64,000 bases of DNA, from contig NZ_CAJYHX010000007.1 of NCBI RefSeq assembly GCF_913774285.1, forward strand, positions 62,001-126,000, read 5' to 3'. Below, in pieces: positions 27,782-36,497 of this stretch (the first letter of the stretch is position 1; every line of letters starts with the position of its first letter). Under the pieces are notes generated by a model that did no database searches, was not told where the DNA came from, and saw only the letters and a list, made by a program, of their open reading frames with translations. Source of the DNA: an uncultured Sphingomonas sp. (GTDB lineage: Bacteria > Pseudomonadota > Alphaproteobacteria > Sphingomonadales > Sphingomonadaceae). A program made the translations under genes and the position numbers.

Positions 27782-29013
27782 AGTTCCGCAAACTCCTCTC
27801 GATCGGCGCGGCGCTGCTCGCGCTGGGCGGCACCGCCGCGACCGGCGTGATGGTGCACGGCGCCGCCTTTGCCAGCGTCGCATCCAACGCCAAGAAGGCC
27901 GCGCGCGAGGCGAGGGCCGCGCAGAAGGCGCTCGCCGCGCACAAGGCGGCAGCCGCCGTCGCTCATGCCGAACAGGCGGTGGCGAACGATCCGCAGCGCG
28001 GCGACTATCGGACCCTGCTCGGCCAGGCCTATCTGCTCGCGGGTCGCTTCACCTCGGCCGGCCAGGCGCTGCGCGACGCGTTGGCGCTGAACCCCGAGGA
28101 CGGCCGCGCGGCGCTCAACCTCGCGCTGGCCAGCATCGGCAACGGCGATTGGGGCGGGGCGCGGACGCTGCTTCAGGCCCATGCCGCGCGCATCCCCGCC
28201 GCCGATCTCGGCCTCGCGACCGCGCTCGCGGGCGACCCGAACGCCGCGCTCGAGATTCTGGCACCCGCGGTGCGGGCGCCCGACGCGACCGCACGCACCC
28301 GGCAGAATCTCGCGCTGGCGCTGGCGCTTGCCGGTCGCTGGGGCGAGGCCAAGGCAGTCGCGGCGATGGACGTAGCGCCGGATCAGCTCAACGCGCGCAT
28401 GCTGCAATGGGCGAGCTTCGCGCGGCCGGCCAATGCCTATGACCAGGTCGCGGCGGTCCTCGGCGTGCAGGCGGTGCAGGACGGCGGGCAGCCGGTCGCG
28501 CTCGCGCTCGCCAAGCAGCCAGACTTTGCGGCCCTTACGCCCACGCCGACGCCCACGGTTTCCGCGGAGCCGGAACCCCAGCCGGAGCCGATCCCCGTCA
28601 ATGAACCCGCGCCCGCGCCGGTGCCGGTCTTCAAGCCGGCGCCCGTCCGCATGGCCAAGCCCAAGCCGGTCAAGCCGCTGCCGCCCAAGCCCGCACCGGT
28701 CACGGCGGCGAGTGGGCCCTATGTCGTCCAGCTCGGCGCCTTCGCCAATGCCGGCGTGGCACGCGACGCCTGGCAGAAGCTCAGCGGTCGCGTCGCAGCG
28801 CTTCGCTCGCTCAAGCCCCAGGGCGCCACCGTGCCGGGCGGCACCGCGACGCTCTATCGCCTCTCGGTCGGCGGCTTTGCACGCAACGATGCCGATGGGG
28901 TGTGCCGCGCCGTCAAGACCGGCGGCGGCAGCTGCTTCGTGCGCATGGCGGCGGGTGACGCGGTGGCGAGCTGGTACAAACCCGCCAATCGCGTCGGCAT
29001 CGCCGCGCGCTGA
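27778..29013 (+). CDS. TPR and SPOR-domain envelope protein
   Basis: 411 residues. The N-terminus has a basic start and a hydrophobic segment (~6-30, FRKLLSIGAALLALGG) that could be a signal or anchor. TPR-like helices with AEQAVANDPQRGDYRTLLG and ALRDALALNPEDGRAALNLA occupy ~45-215. A Pro/Glu then Pro/Lys-rich linker at ~255-320 (repeated TP, PEPxP, KPxP) looks long enough to span to the peptidoglycan. The SPOR domain begins at PYVVQLGAFANAGVARDAW and ends near SCFVRMAAG. Translation is coupled to the RHH gene. It likely links the cytoplasmic ParA module to the division site; this is inference. Confidence 0.83.
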   Translation: MKFRKLLSIGAALLALGGTAATGVMVHGAAFASVASNAKKAAREARAAQKALAAHKAAAAVAHAEQAVANDPQRGDYRTLLGQAYLLAGRFTSAGQALRDALALNPEDGRAALNLALASIGNGDWGGARTLLQAHAARIPAADLGLATALAGDPNAALEILAPAVRAPDATARTRQNLALALALAGRWGEAKAVAAMDVAPDQLNARMLQWASFARPANAYDQVAAVLGVQAVQDGGQPVALALAKQPDFAALTPTPTPTVSAEPEPQPEPIPVNEPAPAPVPVFKPAPVRMAKPKPVKPLPPKPAPVTAASGPYVVQLGAFANAGVARDAWQKLSGRVAALRSLKPQGATVPGGTATLYRLSVGGFARNDADGVCRAVKTGGGSCFVRMAAGDAVASWYKPANRVGIAAR

Positions 29014-29017
29014 GCCT

Positions 29018-30238
29018 TCAGACCAGGGCGCCGCCCTTGTAGAGCTGCAGGACCCGGCCCTGGGTGGGCAGGCGATCGAACGGCGTGTTGCCGGCGCGCG
29101 CGTTCATCTTGCGCGCGTCGATCACCCAGGGGGTTTCCGGATCGAGCAGGATCAGGTCGGCCGGCAGCCCCGGCTTGAGCGCACCGCTCTCCAGCCCGAG
29201 GATCTTTGCCGGATTGGCGGCGAGCAGCGCGAACAGCCGATCGAGGCTCAGCTTGCCGTCGCGCACGAGCGTCAGCGACAGCGCCAGCAGCGTCTCCGCA
29301 CCCGCCATGCCGGGCTCGGCATCGGCGAAGGGCAGGCGCTTGGCCTCGGGGCCGCGCGGATCATGGCCGGAGGCGATCACGTCGATCGTGCCGTCCGCAA
29401 CCGCCGCCAGCGCCGCCCGTCGATCGCTTTCGTCGCGCAAGGGCGGCGAAAGGCGGGCGAAGGTGCGGAAGTCACTGATCGCGATGTCCGACAGCAGCAG
29501 GTGCGCGGGCGTGATGCCGCAGGTGACCCGTACGCCGCGTCGCTTGGCGGCACGGATCAGGTCGAAGCCGGCCGCTGTGGTCACCTGGCGGAAGTGGAGC
29601 TTGGCGCCGGTTTCCTCGGCGAGCATCAGGTCCCGCGCGATCGCGAGCGGCTCGGCGATCGAGGGGGCGCTCGGCAGGCCCAGGCGCGCGGCGGTTTCAC
29701 CCGCGGTGGCGACCGTGCCGTCGGCCAGCCCGCCGTCCTCGGCATGGGCGACCACCGTCAGGTTCAGGTCGCGCGCGTAGAGCAGTGCCTTGCGCATCGT
29801 CCCGGCATTGGCGATCCAGCGCCGCCCGGTGGCGATGGCACGGGCACCCGCCGAGGCATTAATCGCAATCTCGGCCAGATCCTCGCCTTTCAGCCCCTGC
29901 GTCGCGGCGGCAAGCGGATGCACCCAGAGCTGCGGTTTGCCGGAGACGGCGGCGCGGCGGACAATGCCGGGATCGTCGAGCACCGGCGACTGGTCGGGCA
30001 TCAGGCCGACGCGGGCGATCCCGCCGAAGCGGCAGGCGCCTTTGTCCACGGCGAACACGCCAAGGTCGATCAGCGCTGGGGCGAGCATCTTGCCGGCGAC
30101 GTCGACGACTTCGGCATCGGCCGGCGCATCAACCGTGCCGACCGCGGCAATGGTGTCGCCCCGGACGAGCAGGTCGCCTTCGGAAACCCCGCCCTCCGGG
30201 CAGACCAGCTTGGCGTTGCGGAAGAGGATGCTGCTCAT
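29018..30238 (-). CDS. pyrC': Catalytically degenerate dihydroorotase-like subunit (pyrC')
   Basis: 406 residues of amidohydrolase fold, starting at ATG 30238, which overlaps the pyrB stop (ATGA). True dihydroorotases carry His-x-His after strand 1; here the position reads [11 protein letters not shown] (55-65) with no histidine. The catalytic TDHAPH is SGHDPR (290-295), and the metal His of the H-x-x-H-x-ST motif is altered (LHFRQVTTA). The PAHLLL and AHAEDGG segments remain. These losses match the inactive PyrC' of Pseudomonas-type aspartate transcarbamoylase, where the DHOase-like chain is a structural partner required for the ATCase dodecamer. The active DHOase would be encoded elsewhere. 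It converges on the SPOR gene with a 4-base gap. Confidence 0.87.
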   Translation of the reverse strand: MSSILFRNAKLVCPEGGVSEGDLLVRGDTIAAVGTVDAPADAEVVDVAGKMLAPALIDLGVFAVDKGACRFGGIARVGLMPDQSPVLDDPGIVRRAAVSGKPQLWVHPLAAATQGLKGEDLAEIAINASAGARAIATGRRWIANAGTMRKALLYARDLNLTVVAHAEDGGLADGTVATAGETAARLGLPSAPSIAEPLAIARDLMLAEETGAKLHFRQVTTAAGFDLIRAAKRRGVRVTCGITPAHLLLSDIAISDFRTFARLSPPLRDESDRRAALAAVADGTIDVIASGHDPRGPEAKRLPFADAEPGMAGAETLLALSLTLVRDGKLSLDRLFALLAANPAKILGLESGALKPGLPADLILLDPETPWVIDARKMNARAGNTPFDRLPTQGRVLQLYKGGALV

Positions 30239-31224
30239 GCCCAGCCCTCCACACCGCGCGATCGTCGGGTCAGCACGTCCAGGCACGCCATGCGTACCGC
30301 CACGCCCATCTCTACCTGCTCCGTGATCGCGCTGCGCTCGGGGTGGTCGGCGACGATCGAGTCGATCTCGACCCCGCGGTTCATCGGACCCGGGTGCATC
30401 ACCAGCGCATCGGGCTTGGCCCGGGCGAGGCGTTCGGGGGTGAGGCCGTAGCGCATGTGGAACTCGCGTGTGGAGGGGATGTAGCCGCCGGCCATGCGTT
30501 CGTTCTGGACGCGGAGCATCATCACCACGTCGGCGCCTTCCAGCGCGGCATCGAAATCGGTGAAGGGGGTGACGAACATCCGGTCCATCGCCGGCGGCAT
30601 CAGCGTCGACGGCGCGACCACGCGCACCTCGGCCGCCAGCGCGGTGAGGGCGAGAATGTTGGAGCGGGCGACTCGGCTGTGGAGGATGTCGCCGCAAATC
30701 ACCACGCGCTGCCCTGCCACCGATCCGCGACGGCGGCGGATGGTGAGCGCGTCGAGCAGCGCCTGTGTCGGGTGCTCGTGCCAGCCGTCGCCGGCGTTGA
30801 GCACCGGGCAGTCGACCTTGTCGGCGATCAGCCGGACCGCGCCCGAACTGGCATGGCGGATCACGATCACGTCGGCGCGCATGGCGTTGAGCGTCACGGC
30901 GGTGTCGATCAGCGTCTCGCCCTTTTTCACGCTGCTCTGCGCGGCGTGCATGTTGACGACGTCGGCGCCCAGCCGCTTGCCGGCGATCTCGAACGACAAC
31001 AAGGTGCGCGTCGAATTCTCGAAAAAGGCGTTGATCTGGGTGAGGCCTTCCAGGCGCTTGTCGCTCTTGGCGCGGCTGCGATTGGCCTCCACCCATTGTT
31101 CCGCTTCGTCGAGCAGGAACATGATCTCGTGGGGCTGGAGTCCCGAAATGCCGGTGAGGTGCCGGTGCGGGAAAACGGCGCTGCCCTGAATCTGGGCACC
31201 GGGGCGATGATCGGAAGTGTGCAT
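30235..31224 (-). CDS. pyrB: Aspartate carbamoyltransferase catalytic subunit
   Basis: 329 residues. It forms carbamoyl-aspartate in pyrimidine synthesis. The carbamoyl-phosphate loop is [13 protein letters not shown] (STRT at 71-74), followed by [11 protein letters not shown] with the conserved Lys, the [16 protein letters not shown] motif, and [10 protein letters not shown] near the C-terminus. The N-terminal ~25 residues precede the first helix as in class A ATCases, whose extension regulates activity together with the PyrC' subunit. Its stop overlaps pyrC'. No pyrI regulatory chain is present. Confidence 0.96.
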   Translation of the reverse strand: MHTSDHRPGAQIQGSAVFPHRHLTGISGLQPHEIMFLLDEAEQWVEANRSRAKSDKRLEGLTQINAFFENSTRTLLSFEIAGKRLGADVVNMHAAQSSVKKGETLIDTAVTLNAMRADVIVIRHASSGAVRLIADKVDCPVLNAGDGWHEHPTQALLDALTIRRRRGSVAGQRVVICGDILHSRVARSNILALTALAAEVRVVAPSTLMPPAMDRMFVTPFTDFDAALEGADVVMMLRVQNERMAGGYIPSTREFHMRYGLTPERLARAKPDALVMHPGPMNRGVEIDSIVADHPERSAITEQVEMGVAVRMACLDVLTRRSRGVEGWA

Positions 31225-31267
31225 TAAAGCCGCCGCCTAAGCCCTGCGGCGGCGGCGCGCAACCCGG

Positions 31268-31729
31268 TCAGACGTTCACCAGTCCGTCGATCGCGCCCTG
31301 CAGAATATAGGCGGCAGCCATCTTATCGATCAGTTCGGCGCGCTTGGCGCGGCTGGCGTCCTGCTCGATCAAGGTGCGTTCCACTGCAACGGTGGACCAG
31401 CGCTCGTCCCACATCAGGATCGGGAGGCCCATGTCCTCGCAATTGCGGGCGAAGGCGCGAGTCGACTGGGTGCGCGGGCTATCGGTACCGTCGAGGTTAA
31501 GCGGCAGGCCGATCACCATGCCGACCACCTGCTGCGCCGTGATCAGCTCGATCAACGCTGCCTTGTCCTTGGTGAACTTCGACCGGCGGATCAGCTGTGC
31601 GGGGCTGGCGAAGCTCCAGCCGGCATCGCACAGCGCCGTGCCGATCGTCTTGGTGCCGACGTCGAGGCCGATCAGGCGGCCGCCCTGCGGCAAGGCTGCG
31701 CGGAAGTCGCTGGGAATGGTCGTGATCAC
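31268..31729 (-). CDS. ruvX: YqgF/RuvX Holliday-junction resolvase-like nuclease
   Basis: 153 residues with the RNase H-like fold: [20 protein letters not shown] (first catalytic Asp), then [44 protein letters not shown] (the conserved DERxST), and a final [13 protein letters not shown] helix containing the last acidic residue. Family members resolve branched DNA and trim the pre-16S rRNA 5' end. It is on the same strand as pyrB, 43 bases upstream of it, and downstream of the Lrp gene. Confidence 0.93.
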   Translation of the reverse strand: MITTIPSDFRAALPQGGRLIGLDVGTKTIGTALCDAGWSFASPAQLIRRSKFTKDKAALIELITAQQVVGMVIGLPLNLDGTDSPRTQSTRAFARNCEDMGLPILMWDERWSTVAVERTLIEQDASRAKRAELIDKMAAAYILQGAIDGLVNV

Positions 31730-31768
31730 CGGGCGGCTATACGGCGTGTGCGGCGCCCATGCGAGGCC

Positions 31769-32230
31769 TCAGATCGGCAATTGGGTGGTCGACTTGATCT
31801 CCGACAGCGCGACGATCGAGTTGATTTCCTGCACGCCGGGCAATTTGCTCAGCTTCTCGAAGAAGAAGCGCTCATAGGCGTCGATATCTTCCGCCACGAT
31901 ACGCAGCATGAAATCGACCGTCCCCATCAGCACATAGGCATCCAGCACCTCGGGGAAGCCGCGGATCGCGGCGCTGAACTCATCGAGATTGGCGCGCCCG
32001 TGCGCGTTCAGCTTCACTTGCGCGAAGATGTGCGCGTTCAGCCCCACCTTGCGTCGATCTACCAGCGCCACCCGCTTGCGTATCACGCCCTCCCGTTCGA
32101 GCCGATCGATTCGGCGCCAGCACGGGGAGGGGGACAGGCCGATCCGCTCCGCCAGTTCGGCGGTGGTCAAGCTCGCGTCGCGCTGCAGCTCTCGGACAAT
32201 CTTTCGCTCATAAGGATCCAGATCGGTCAT
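31769..32230 (-). CDS. Lrp/AsnC-family transcriptional regulator
   Basis: 153 residues. An N-terminal helix-turn-helix (LTTAELAERIGLSPSPCWRR, then IDRLEREGVI) is followed by a RAM/ligand-binding domain (VGLNAHIFAQVKL, PEVLDAYVLMGTVDFMLRIVAEDIDAYE). Such proteins form octamers that sense amino acids. The gene is divergent from a Leu/Glu-type dehydrogenase 127 bases away, the usual arrangement for a local amino-acid catabolism regulator such as BkdR. Confidence 0.93.
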   Translation of the reverse strand: MTDLDPYERKIVRELQRDASLTTAELAERIGLSPSPCWRRIDRLEREGVIRKRVALVDRRKVGLNAHIFAQVKLNAHGRANLDEFSAAIRGFPEVLDAYVLMGTVDFMLRIVAEDIDAYERFFFEKLSKLPGVQEINSIVALSEIKSTTQLPI

Positions 32231-32245
32231 ATTAACCTGTATAGG

Positions 32246-32268
32246 GGTATATCGGGGAAGATATAACC
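32246..32268. promoter_or_regulatory. AT-rich palindrome between lrp and dehydrogenase genes
   Basis: GGTATATC (32246-32253) and GATATAACC (32260-32268) form an inverted repeat with one extra base. It lies in an AT-rich patch starting 16 bases upstream of the lrp ATG, and its near edge is about 90 bases before the dehydrogenase. This is the kind of site an Lrp-type protein binds. Confidence 0.4.
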
Positions 32269-32357
32269 TGGATTTTTCGCTGGAGGGCGCAAATCAGGCA
32301 AGCATCACCGGTCCGCCCCTGCGAGATTGCCGCCATCGGAAAAAGGGAGCGTTCGAG

Positions 32358-33419
32358 ATGGTGTTGCGAGTGCGGGGTGAAAGCATGGTCGACGAAGTGA
32401 TGGTGCTGAAGGACGCCGACGCGGGCCTAGACGGCGTGATCGCGATCCACTCCACGGTGCTGGGGCCGGGTGCGGGCGGTTGCCGGCTTTGGCACTATGC
32501 CGATGGCGAAGCTGCGTTCGCGGATGCCGCGCGGCTCGCCGAGGGCATGAGCTACAAGAACGCGATGGCGGGTCTGCCGCTGGGCGGCGCCAAGGCGGTG
32601 CTGCGCCGGCCGCACGGCGATTTCGACCGGGTCGCGCTGTTCCGTGCTTTCGGCCGCGCCGTCGCCCGGCTGGAGGGCCGCTATGTTACCGCCGAGGATG
32701 TCGGTACCAGCGTGGAGGACATGGAGACGGTGGCGGGCGAGACGCGGCATGTCGCGGGGCTGCCCCAGCGGGCGGGTCGGCCGGGCGGGGATCCGTCGCC
32801 GCACACCGCGCTCGGCGTGTTCGTGGCGATGGCGCATGCCGCGCGGTGCCGACTGGGGCGCGAGCTGGGCGACTGCACCGTGGCCATCCAGGGCGTCGGC
32901 CATGTGGGCGAGGCGCTGGCCCAACTGCTGCACGGCGTCGGGGCGCGGCTGATCCTGGCGGACGTCGACTCGGATCGGGTGGCGCGTGTCGCGGTTGCGA
33001 CCGGGGCCGAGATTGCCTCCACGCGCCAGGTGCTGGCGGCGCAGGCGGACATCCTCGCGCCGTGCGCACTCGGAGGCGTCCTCAACGTCGACACGGTAGA
33101 TATTCTCCGAGCGCGTGTGGTGTGCGGCGCGGCGAACAACCAGCTGGCGACGGCGGCCGACGGCGAGCGGCTGGCGCGCCGGGGGATCCTCTACGCGCCC
33201 GATTACGTCGTGAACGCTGGCGGGATCATCAACGTGGCGGGCGAATATCTGGGCTGGGCCCGCGAGGACGTGGCTGCGCGTGTCGAAGCGACCGGCACCC
33301 GCCTCGCAGCGGTGCTGGACCATGCCGAAGCCGAGGGCGTGGCGCCGCACGCCGCCGCCGACAGCCTCGCGCGGTCGGCGATCGCCGCAGGCCGCGTGCG
33401 CACGCCGGTCCTTGCCTGA
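32358..33419 (+). CDS. Glu/Leu/Phe/Val dehydrogenase family enzyme (leucine dehydrogenase-like)
   Basis: 353 residues. ATG 32358 is preferred, with AAAGGGAG 8 bases upstream; ATG 32385 is an alternative. It deaminates an amino acid to a 2-oxo acid with NAD+. The substrate domain has AIHSTVLGPGAGGCRLW and the catalytic lysine region AGLPLGGAKAVL. The cofactor motif is IQGVGHVGEALA. The size of about 350 residues fits leucine/phenylalanine dehydrogenase rather than the 420-450 residues of glutamate dehydrogenase. With the divergent Lrp gene it probably feeds branched-chain or aromatic amino acid breakdown. The preferred amino acid is not determined. Confidence 0.88.
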   Translation: MVLRVRGESMVDEVMVLKDADAGLDGVIAIHSTVLGPGAGGCRLWHYADGEAAFADAARLAEGMSYKNAMAGLPLGGAKAVLRRPHGDFDRVALFRAFGRAVARLEGRYVTAEDVGTSVEDMETVAGETRHVAGLPQRAGRPGGDPSPHTALGVFVAMAHAARCRLGRELGDCTVAIQGVGHVGEALAQLLHGVGARLILADVDSDRVARVAVATGAEIASTRQVLAAQADILAPCALGGVLNVDTVDILRARVVCGAANNQLATAADGERLARRGILYAPDYVVNAGGIINVAGEYLGWAREDVAARVEATGTRLAAVLDHAEAEGVAPHAAADSLARSAIAAGRVRTPVLA

Positions 33420-33425
33420 CCGGGA

Positions 33426-34538
33426 TCAGCCGGCGTGCTTCTCGAAGGCCGCCAGCCGGCGCGCCGCATCGGCACGGACATTGGCCCAGAACAGGCTGTA
33501 GTCGAACACGTGATAGTTGTTCCCCGGCAGCACATATTGGCCGAAGTCCGGCGGGGCGGTGCCGATCGTCAGGATGCCGCGCCCGTCGCAGCGGGCGGGC
33601 ACCCGGCCGGCTTCGAGATGCGCGGACTGCAGGTTCAGGTCCGGGATCAGCGCGCCAAGATTGGCGCTGGCCGGCGCCGAGTCGTTCTGCTTGCCGGTGA
33701 TCGGATTGGTGCAGAGCATCTTCGTGCCCGCGCGCGGCTGTCCGGTGAAGCCGTTGGTCGCATCGAAGGTATCGACGATCAGCGCCGGATCGGCGGGCTC
33801 GGCGAAGCTCTGCCAGGAGAGGATGCACCCGGCCTGGTCCGGGCCAGTGCACGCGGGCAGGCCCATCTTGGGCAGGTCGGCGGTGAGCGATACGGGCCAG
33901 CCTACCACATAGGCGGCAACCACGCGGCGCGCGATCGGCGTGCCGGCGACTCGCTCGGCGAGGAGGCGCGAGAGGTGCAGCGCGCCCTGGCTATGCCCGG
34001 CGAGGATGATCGGGCGGTCGCCGGCCTCGTGGAGGAACTCCTCGAACGCCGCGGCCACATCGCGATAGGCGAGGTCGAGTGCCTTTTGCGCCTGTGCCTT
34101 GCTGGTCAGGAAGGCGCCGAAGGTCGCTTGGCGGTAGCGCGGCGCCCAGATCGCGGCGCTTTCGTTGAACGCGCTCGCCTGGCCGCGCAGGAACAGCTCG
34201 GCGCGGGCATTGGCGTCCGGGTTGTCGAGCGGGGCGTTCCACTGCTTGGTGTCGAGGAACGAGGTGGGGTGGATGAAGAACAGCGCCGCGCGGGGATTGG
34301 CCGCGGGCGCATGCCCGGCAGGCGTCCAAAGCGCCGGATTGCCCGGCTTGTCGGGCCGCGCGATCCACATCTCGGCCCTGGCATAGTCCCGCGGGGAAAC
34401 CGGCGGCAGGTCCGCGGCGTCTCCGGCGGGCACCATGAACTGGCGCATCAACTGCACGCCATAGAGCCGATAGGCGAACATGGACGCAACGCCGAGCATG
34501 ATCAGGATCGCAACCGCATAAAGAAACTTTCGGGCCAA
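33426..34538 (-). CDS. DUF3089 alpha/beta-hydrolase-like protein
   Basis: 370 residues from TTG 34538, four bases after GGAGAGG. No in-frame ATG gives a better start. The N-terminus is a single hydrophobic anchor ([20 protein letters not shown]), so the catalytic part is likely periplasmic. The core has [30 protein letters not shown], the nucleophile elbow [17 protein letters not shown] (Gly-His-Ser-Gln-Gly) and, near the end, a His in [12 protein letters not shown]. This order matches DUF3089, a lipase-like family without a firmly assigned substrate. It converges on the dehydrogenase with a 6-base gap. Confidence 0.83.
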   Translation of the reverse strand: MARKFLYAVAILIMLGVASMFAYRLYGVQLMRQFMVPAGDAADLPPVSPRDYARAEMWIARPDKPGNPALWTPAGHAPAANPRAALFFIHPTSFLDTKQWNAPLDNPDANARAELFLRGQASAFNESAAIWAPRYRQATFGAFLTSKAQAQKALDLAYRDVAAAFEEFLHEAGDRPIILAGHSQGALHLSRLLAERVAGTPIARRVVAAYVVGWPVSLTADLPKMGLPACTGPDQAGCILSWQSFAEPADPALIVDTFDATNGFTGQPRAGTKMLCTNPITGKQNDSAPASANLGALIPDLNLQSAHLEAGRVPARCDGRGILTIGTAPPDFGQYVLPGNNYHVFDYSLFWANVRADAARRLAAFEKHAG

Positions 34539-34686
34539 TCGGCCTCTCCATTGTGCAATGCAGCATAAAAAGGCGGCGACGCAATCGCGTTCCGGCCAGT
34601 GTTGCGTGCGAAGGATGCAACCGCAAGTGCCGATCTGGCGATGCAGGCGCTTGAAGGGGCGCGGCTCGGCTGATAGGCGCAGGCGC

Positions 34687-34974
34687 ATGTCCGTAGACAC
34701 CGCAACCGTGAAGAAAGTGGCGAGCCTGGCGCGTATCGCGATCAGCGACGCCGACGCCGAGCGCCTGGCGCCCGAACTCAACAACATCCTCGGCTGGATC
34801 GAGCAGCTCGGCGAGGTCGACACCAAGGATGTCTCGCCGATGACCGCCGTGATCCCGAACACGCTGCGCCTGCGCGCCGACGTGATCACCGAGGGCAACC
34901 AGCGCGAGGCGGTGCTGGCGAACGCGCCGCAGGGCGAATTTGGCTTCTTTACGGTTCCGAAGGTGGTGGAATGA
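34687..34974 (+). CDS. gatC: Asp/Glu-tRNA amidotransferase subunit C
   Basis: 95 residues from ATG 34687 ([20 protein letters not shown]). GatC wraps around GatA and stabilises the GatCAB complex that converts Glu-tRNA-Gln and Asp-tRNA-Asn. Standard features: [20 protein letters not shown], then the conserved extended [20 protein letters not shown] and a final FFTVPKVVE. The ATGA overlap couples it to gatA. Confidence 0.95.
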   Translation: MSVDTATVKKVASLARIAISDADAERLAPELNNILGWIEQLGEVDTKDVSPMTAVIPNTLRLRADVITEGNQREAVLANAPQGEFGFFTVPKVVE

Positions 34975-36455
34975 GCACGCTGACCGATCTGGGCGTCGCC
35001 GCCATCCGCAACGGCGTGCGCGACGGCGAATTCTCCGCGCGCGAAGTCGCCGAGGCGTTCAACGCCGCCGTGGCCGGTGCCGACGCGCTCAACGCGTTCA
35101 TCGTCAAGACGCCCGAGCATGCGCTCGCGGCCGCCGATGCCGCCGACAAGGCGCGCGCCGCGGGCGAGACGCTCAAGCCGCTGGCCGGCGTGCCGGTCGG
35201 CATGAAGGACCTGTTCGCCACCAAGGGCGTGCAGACCACCGCCGCCAGCCATATCCTCGAAGGCTTCAAGCCTGAATACGAGTCCACCGTTTCGCACAAG
35301 CTGTGGGAAGCGGGCGCCGGCATGCTCGGCAAGCTCAACCTCGACCAGTTCGCGATGGGCTCGTCGAACGAGACCAGCTATTTCGGCAACGTGATCTCGC
35401 CTTGGCGGCGGGGCGAGGGCGACAACACGCCGCTTGCGCCGGGCGGCTCCTCGGGCGGCAGCTCGGCGGCGATCGCCGCGCGGCTCTGCCCGGCGGCGAC
35501 CGGTACCGACACCGGCGGCTCGATCCGCCAGCCGGCGGCGTTCACCGGCATCTCGGGCATCAAGCCGACCTATGGCCGCTGCTCGCGCTGGGGTGTGGTG
35601 GCGTTCGCCTCCTCGCTCGACCAGGCGGGCCCGATGGCGCGCGACGTGCGCGACTGCGCGATCATGCTCGAGGCAATGGCCGGGTTCGACGTGAAGGATT
35701 CGACCTCGCTCGACATGCCGGTGCCGCACTGGGAAGCGGGGCTCTCCGCCGATCTGCGCGGCAAGCGCGTCGGCATTCCGGCCGAGTACCGGATGGACGG
35801 CACCCCGGCCGAGATCGAGGCGCTGTGGCAGCAGGGCATCGCCTGGCTGAAGGATGCGGGCGCCGAAATCGTCGACGTCAGCCTGCCGCACACCAAATAC
35901 GCGCTGCCGGCCTATTACATCATCGCGCCGGCAGAGGCCTCCTCGAACCTCGCCCGCTATGACGGCGTGCGCTACGGCCTGCGCGAGCTGGCCGAGGGCC
36001 AGAACCTGCAGGACATGTACGCCGCCACCCGCGCCGCCGGCTTCGGCGACGAGGTGAAGCGCCGCATCCTGATCGGCACCTATGTGCTGTCGGCAGGTTT
36101 CTACGACGCCTATTACACCCAGGCGCAGAAGGTCCGCACGCTGATCGCGCGCGACTTCGACAATGCCTGGAGCCAGTGCGACCTGCTGCTCACCCCCACC
36201 GCGCCGAGCGCGGCGTTCGGGCTGGGCGAGAAGCAGGAAGATCCGCTGGCGATGTACCTCAACGACGTGTTCACCGTGCCGGCCAGCCTGGCGGGCGTTC
36301 CCGCGATGAGCGTGCCGGGTGGTCTGGATGCGGCAGGGCTGCCGCTGGGTCTGCAGATCATCGGCAAGCCGTTCGACGAACAGGGCGTCCTCAACGCCGG
36401 CCTCGCGCTCGAGCAGCGCGCGGGCTTCACCGCCCGTCCCAACGCCTGGTGGTAA
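34971..36455 (+). CDS. gatA: Asp/Glu-tRNA amidotransferase subunit A
   Basis: 494 residues of the amidase-signature family. It releases ammonia from glutamine for GatB. The catalytic triad is visible: Lys in [11 protein letters not shown], cis-Ser in [13 protein letters not shown], and nucleophilic Ser in [14 protein letters not shown]. Length and N-terminal helix match GatA rather than a generic amidase. gatB is not adjacent: two opposite-strand genes separate them. Confidence 0.96.
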   Translation: MSTLTDLGVAAIRNGVRDGEFSAREVAEAFNAAVAGADALNAFIVKTPEHALAAADAADKARAAGETLKPLAGVPVGMKDLFATKGVQTTAASHILEGFKPEYESTVSHKLWEAGAGMLGKLNLDQFAMGSSNETSYFGNVISPWRRGEGDNTPLAPGGSSGGSSAAIAARLCPAATGTDTGGSIRQPAAFTGISGIKPTYGRCSRWGVVAFASSLDQAGPMARDVRDCAIMLEAMAGFDVKDSTSLDMPVPHWEAGLSADLRGKRVGIPAEYRMDGTPAEIEALWQQGIAWLKDAGAEIVDVSLPHTKYALPAYYIIAPAEASSNLARYDGVRYGLRELAEGQNLQDMYAATRAAGFGDEVKRRILIGTYVLSAGFYDAYYTQAQKVRTLIARDFDNAWSQCDLLLTPTAPSAAFGLGEKQEDPLAMYLNDVFTVPASLAGVPAMSVPGGLDAAGLPLGLQIIGKPFDEQGVLNAGLALEQRAGFTARPNAWW

Positions 36456-36462
36456 GATGAGA

Positions 36463-36494
36463 AGGGGGGCGGGGGCCCGGAGCCGCCGCCCCCT
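36463..36494. terminator. GC hairpin after gatA
   Basis: AGGGGGGCGG pairs with CCGCCCCCT around a 13-base loop, between the convergent gatA and membrane-protein genes. No clear U-tract. Confidence 0.45.
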
Positions 36495-36497
36495 ACC

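Noticed and set aside
30236..31096. Single long minus-strand frame joining pyrC' to sequence under pyrB
   Set aside because: The part upstream of 30238 is out of frame with pyrB and low complexity; the ATG at 30238 and its overlap with the pyrB stop give a natural start.
34565..35891. Upstream extension of the DUF3089 frame into gatA
   Set aside because: It would overlap gatC and gatA antisense; the TTG at 34538 with GGAGAGG and the membrane anchor give a sound start.
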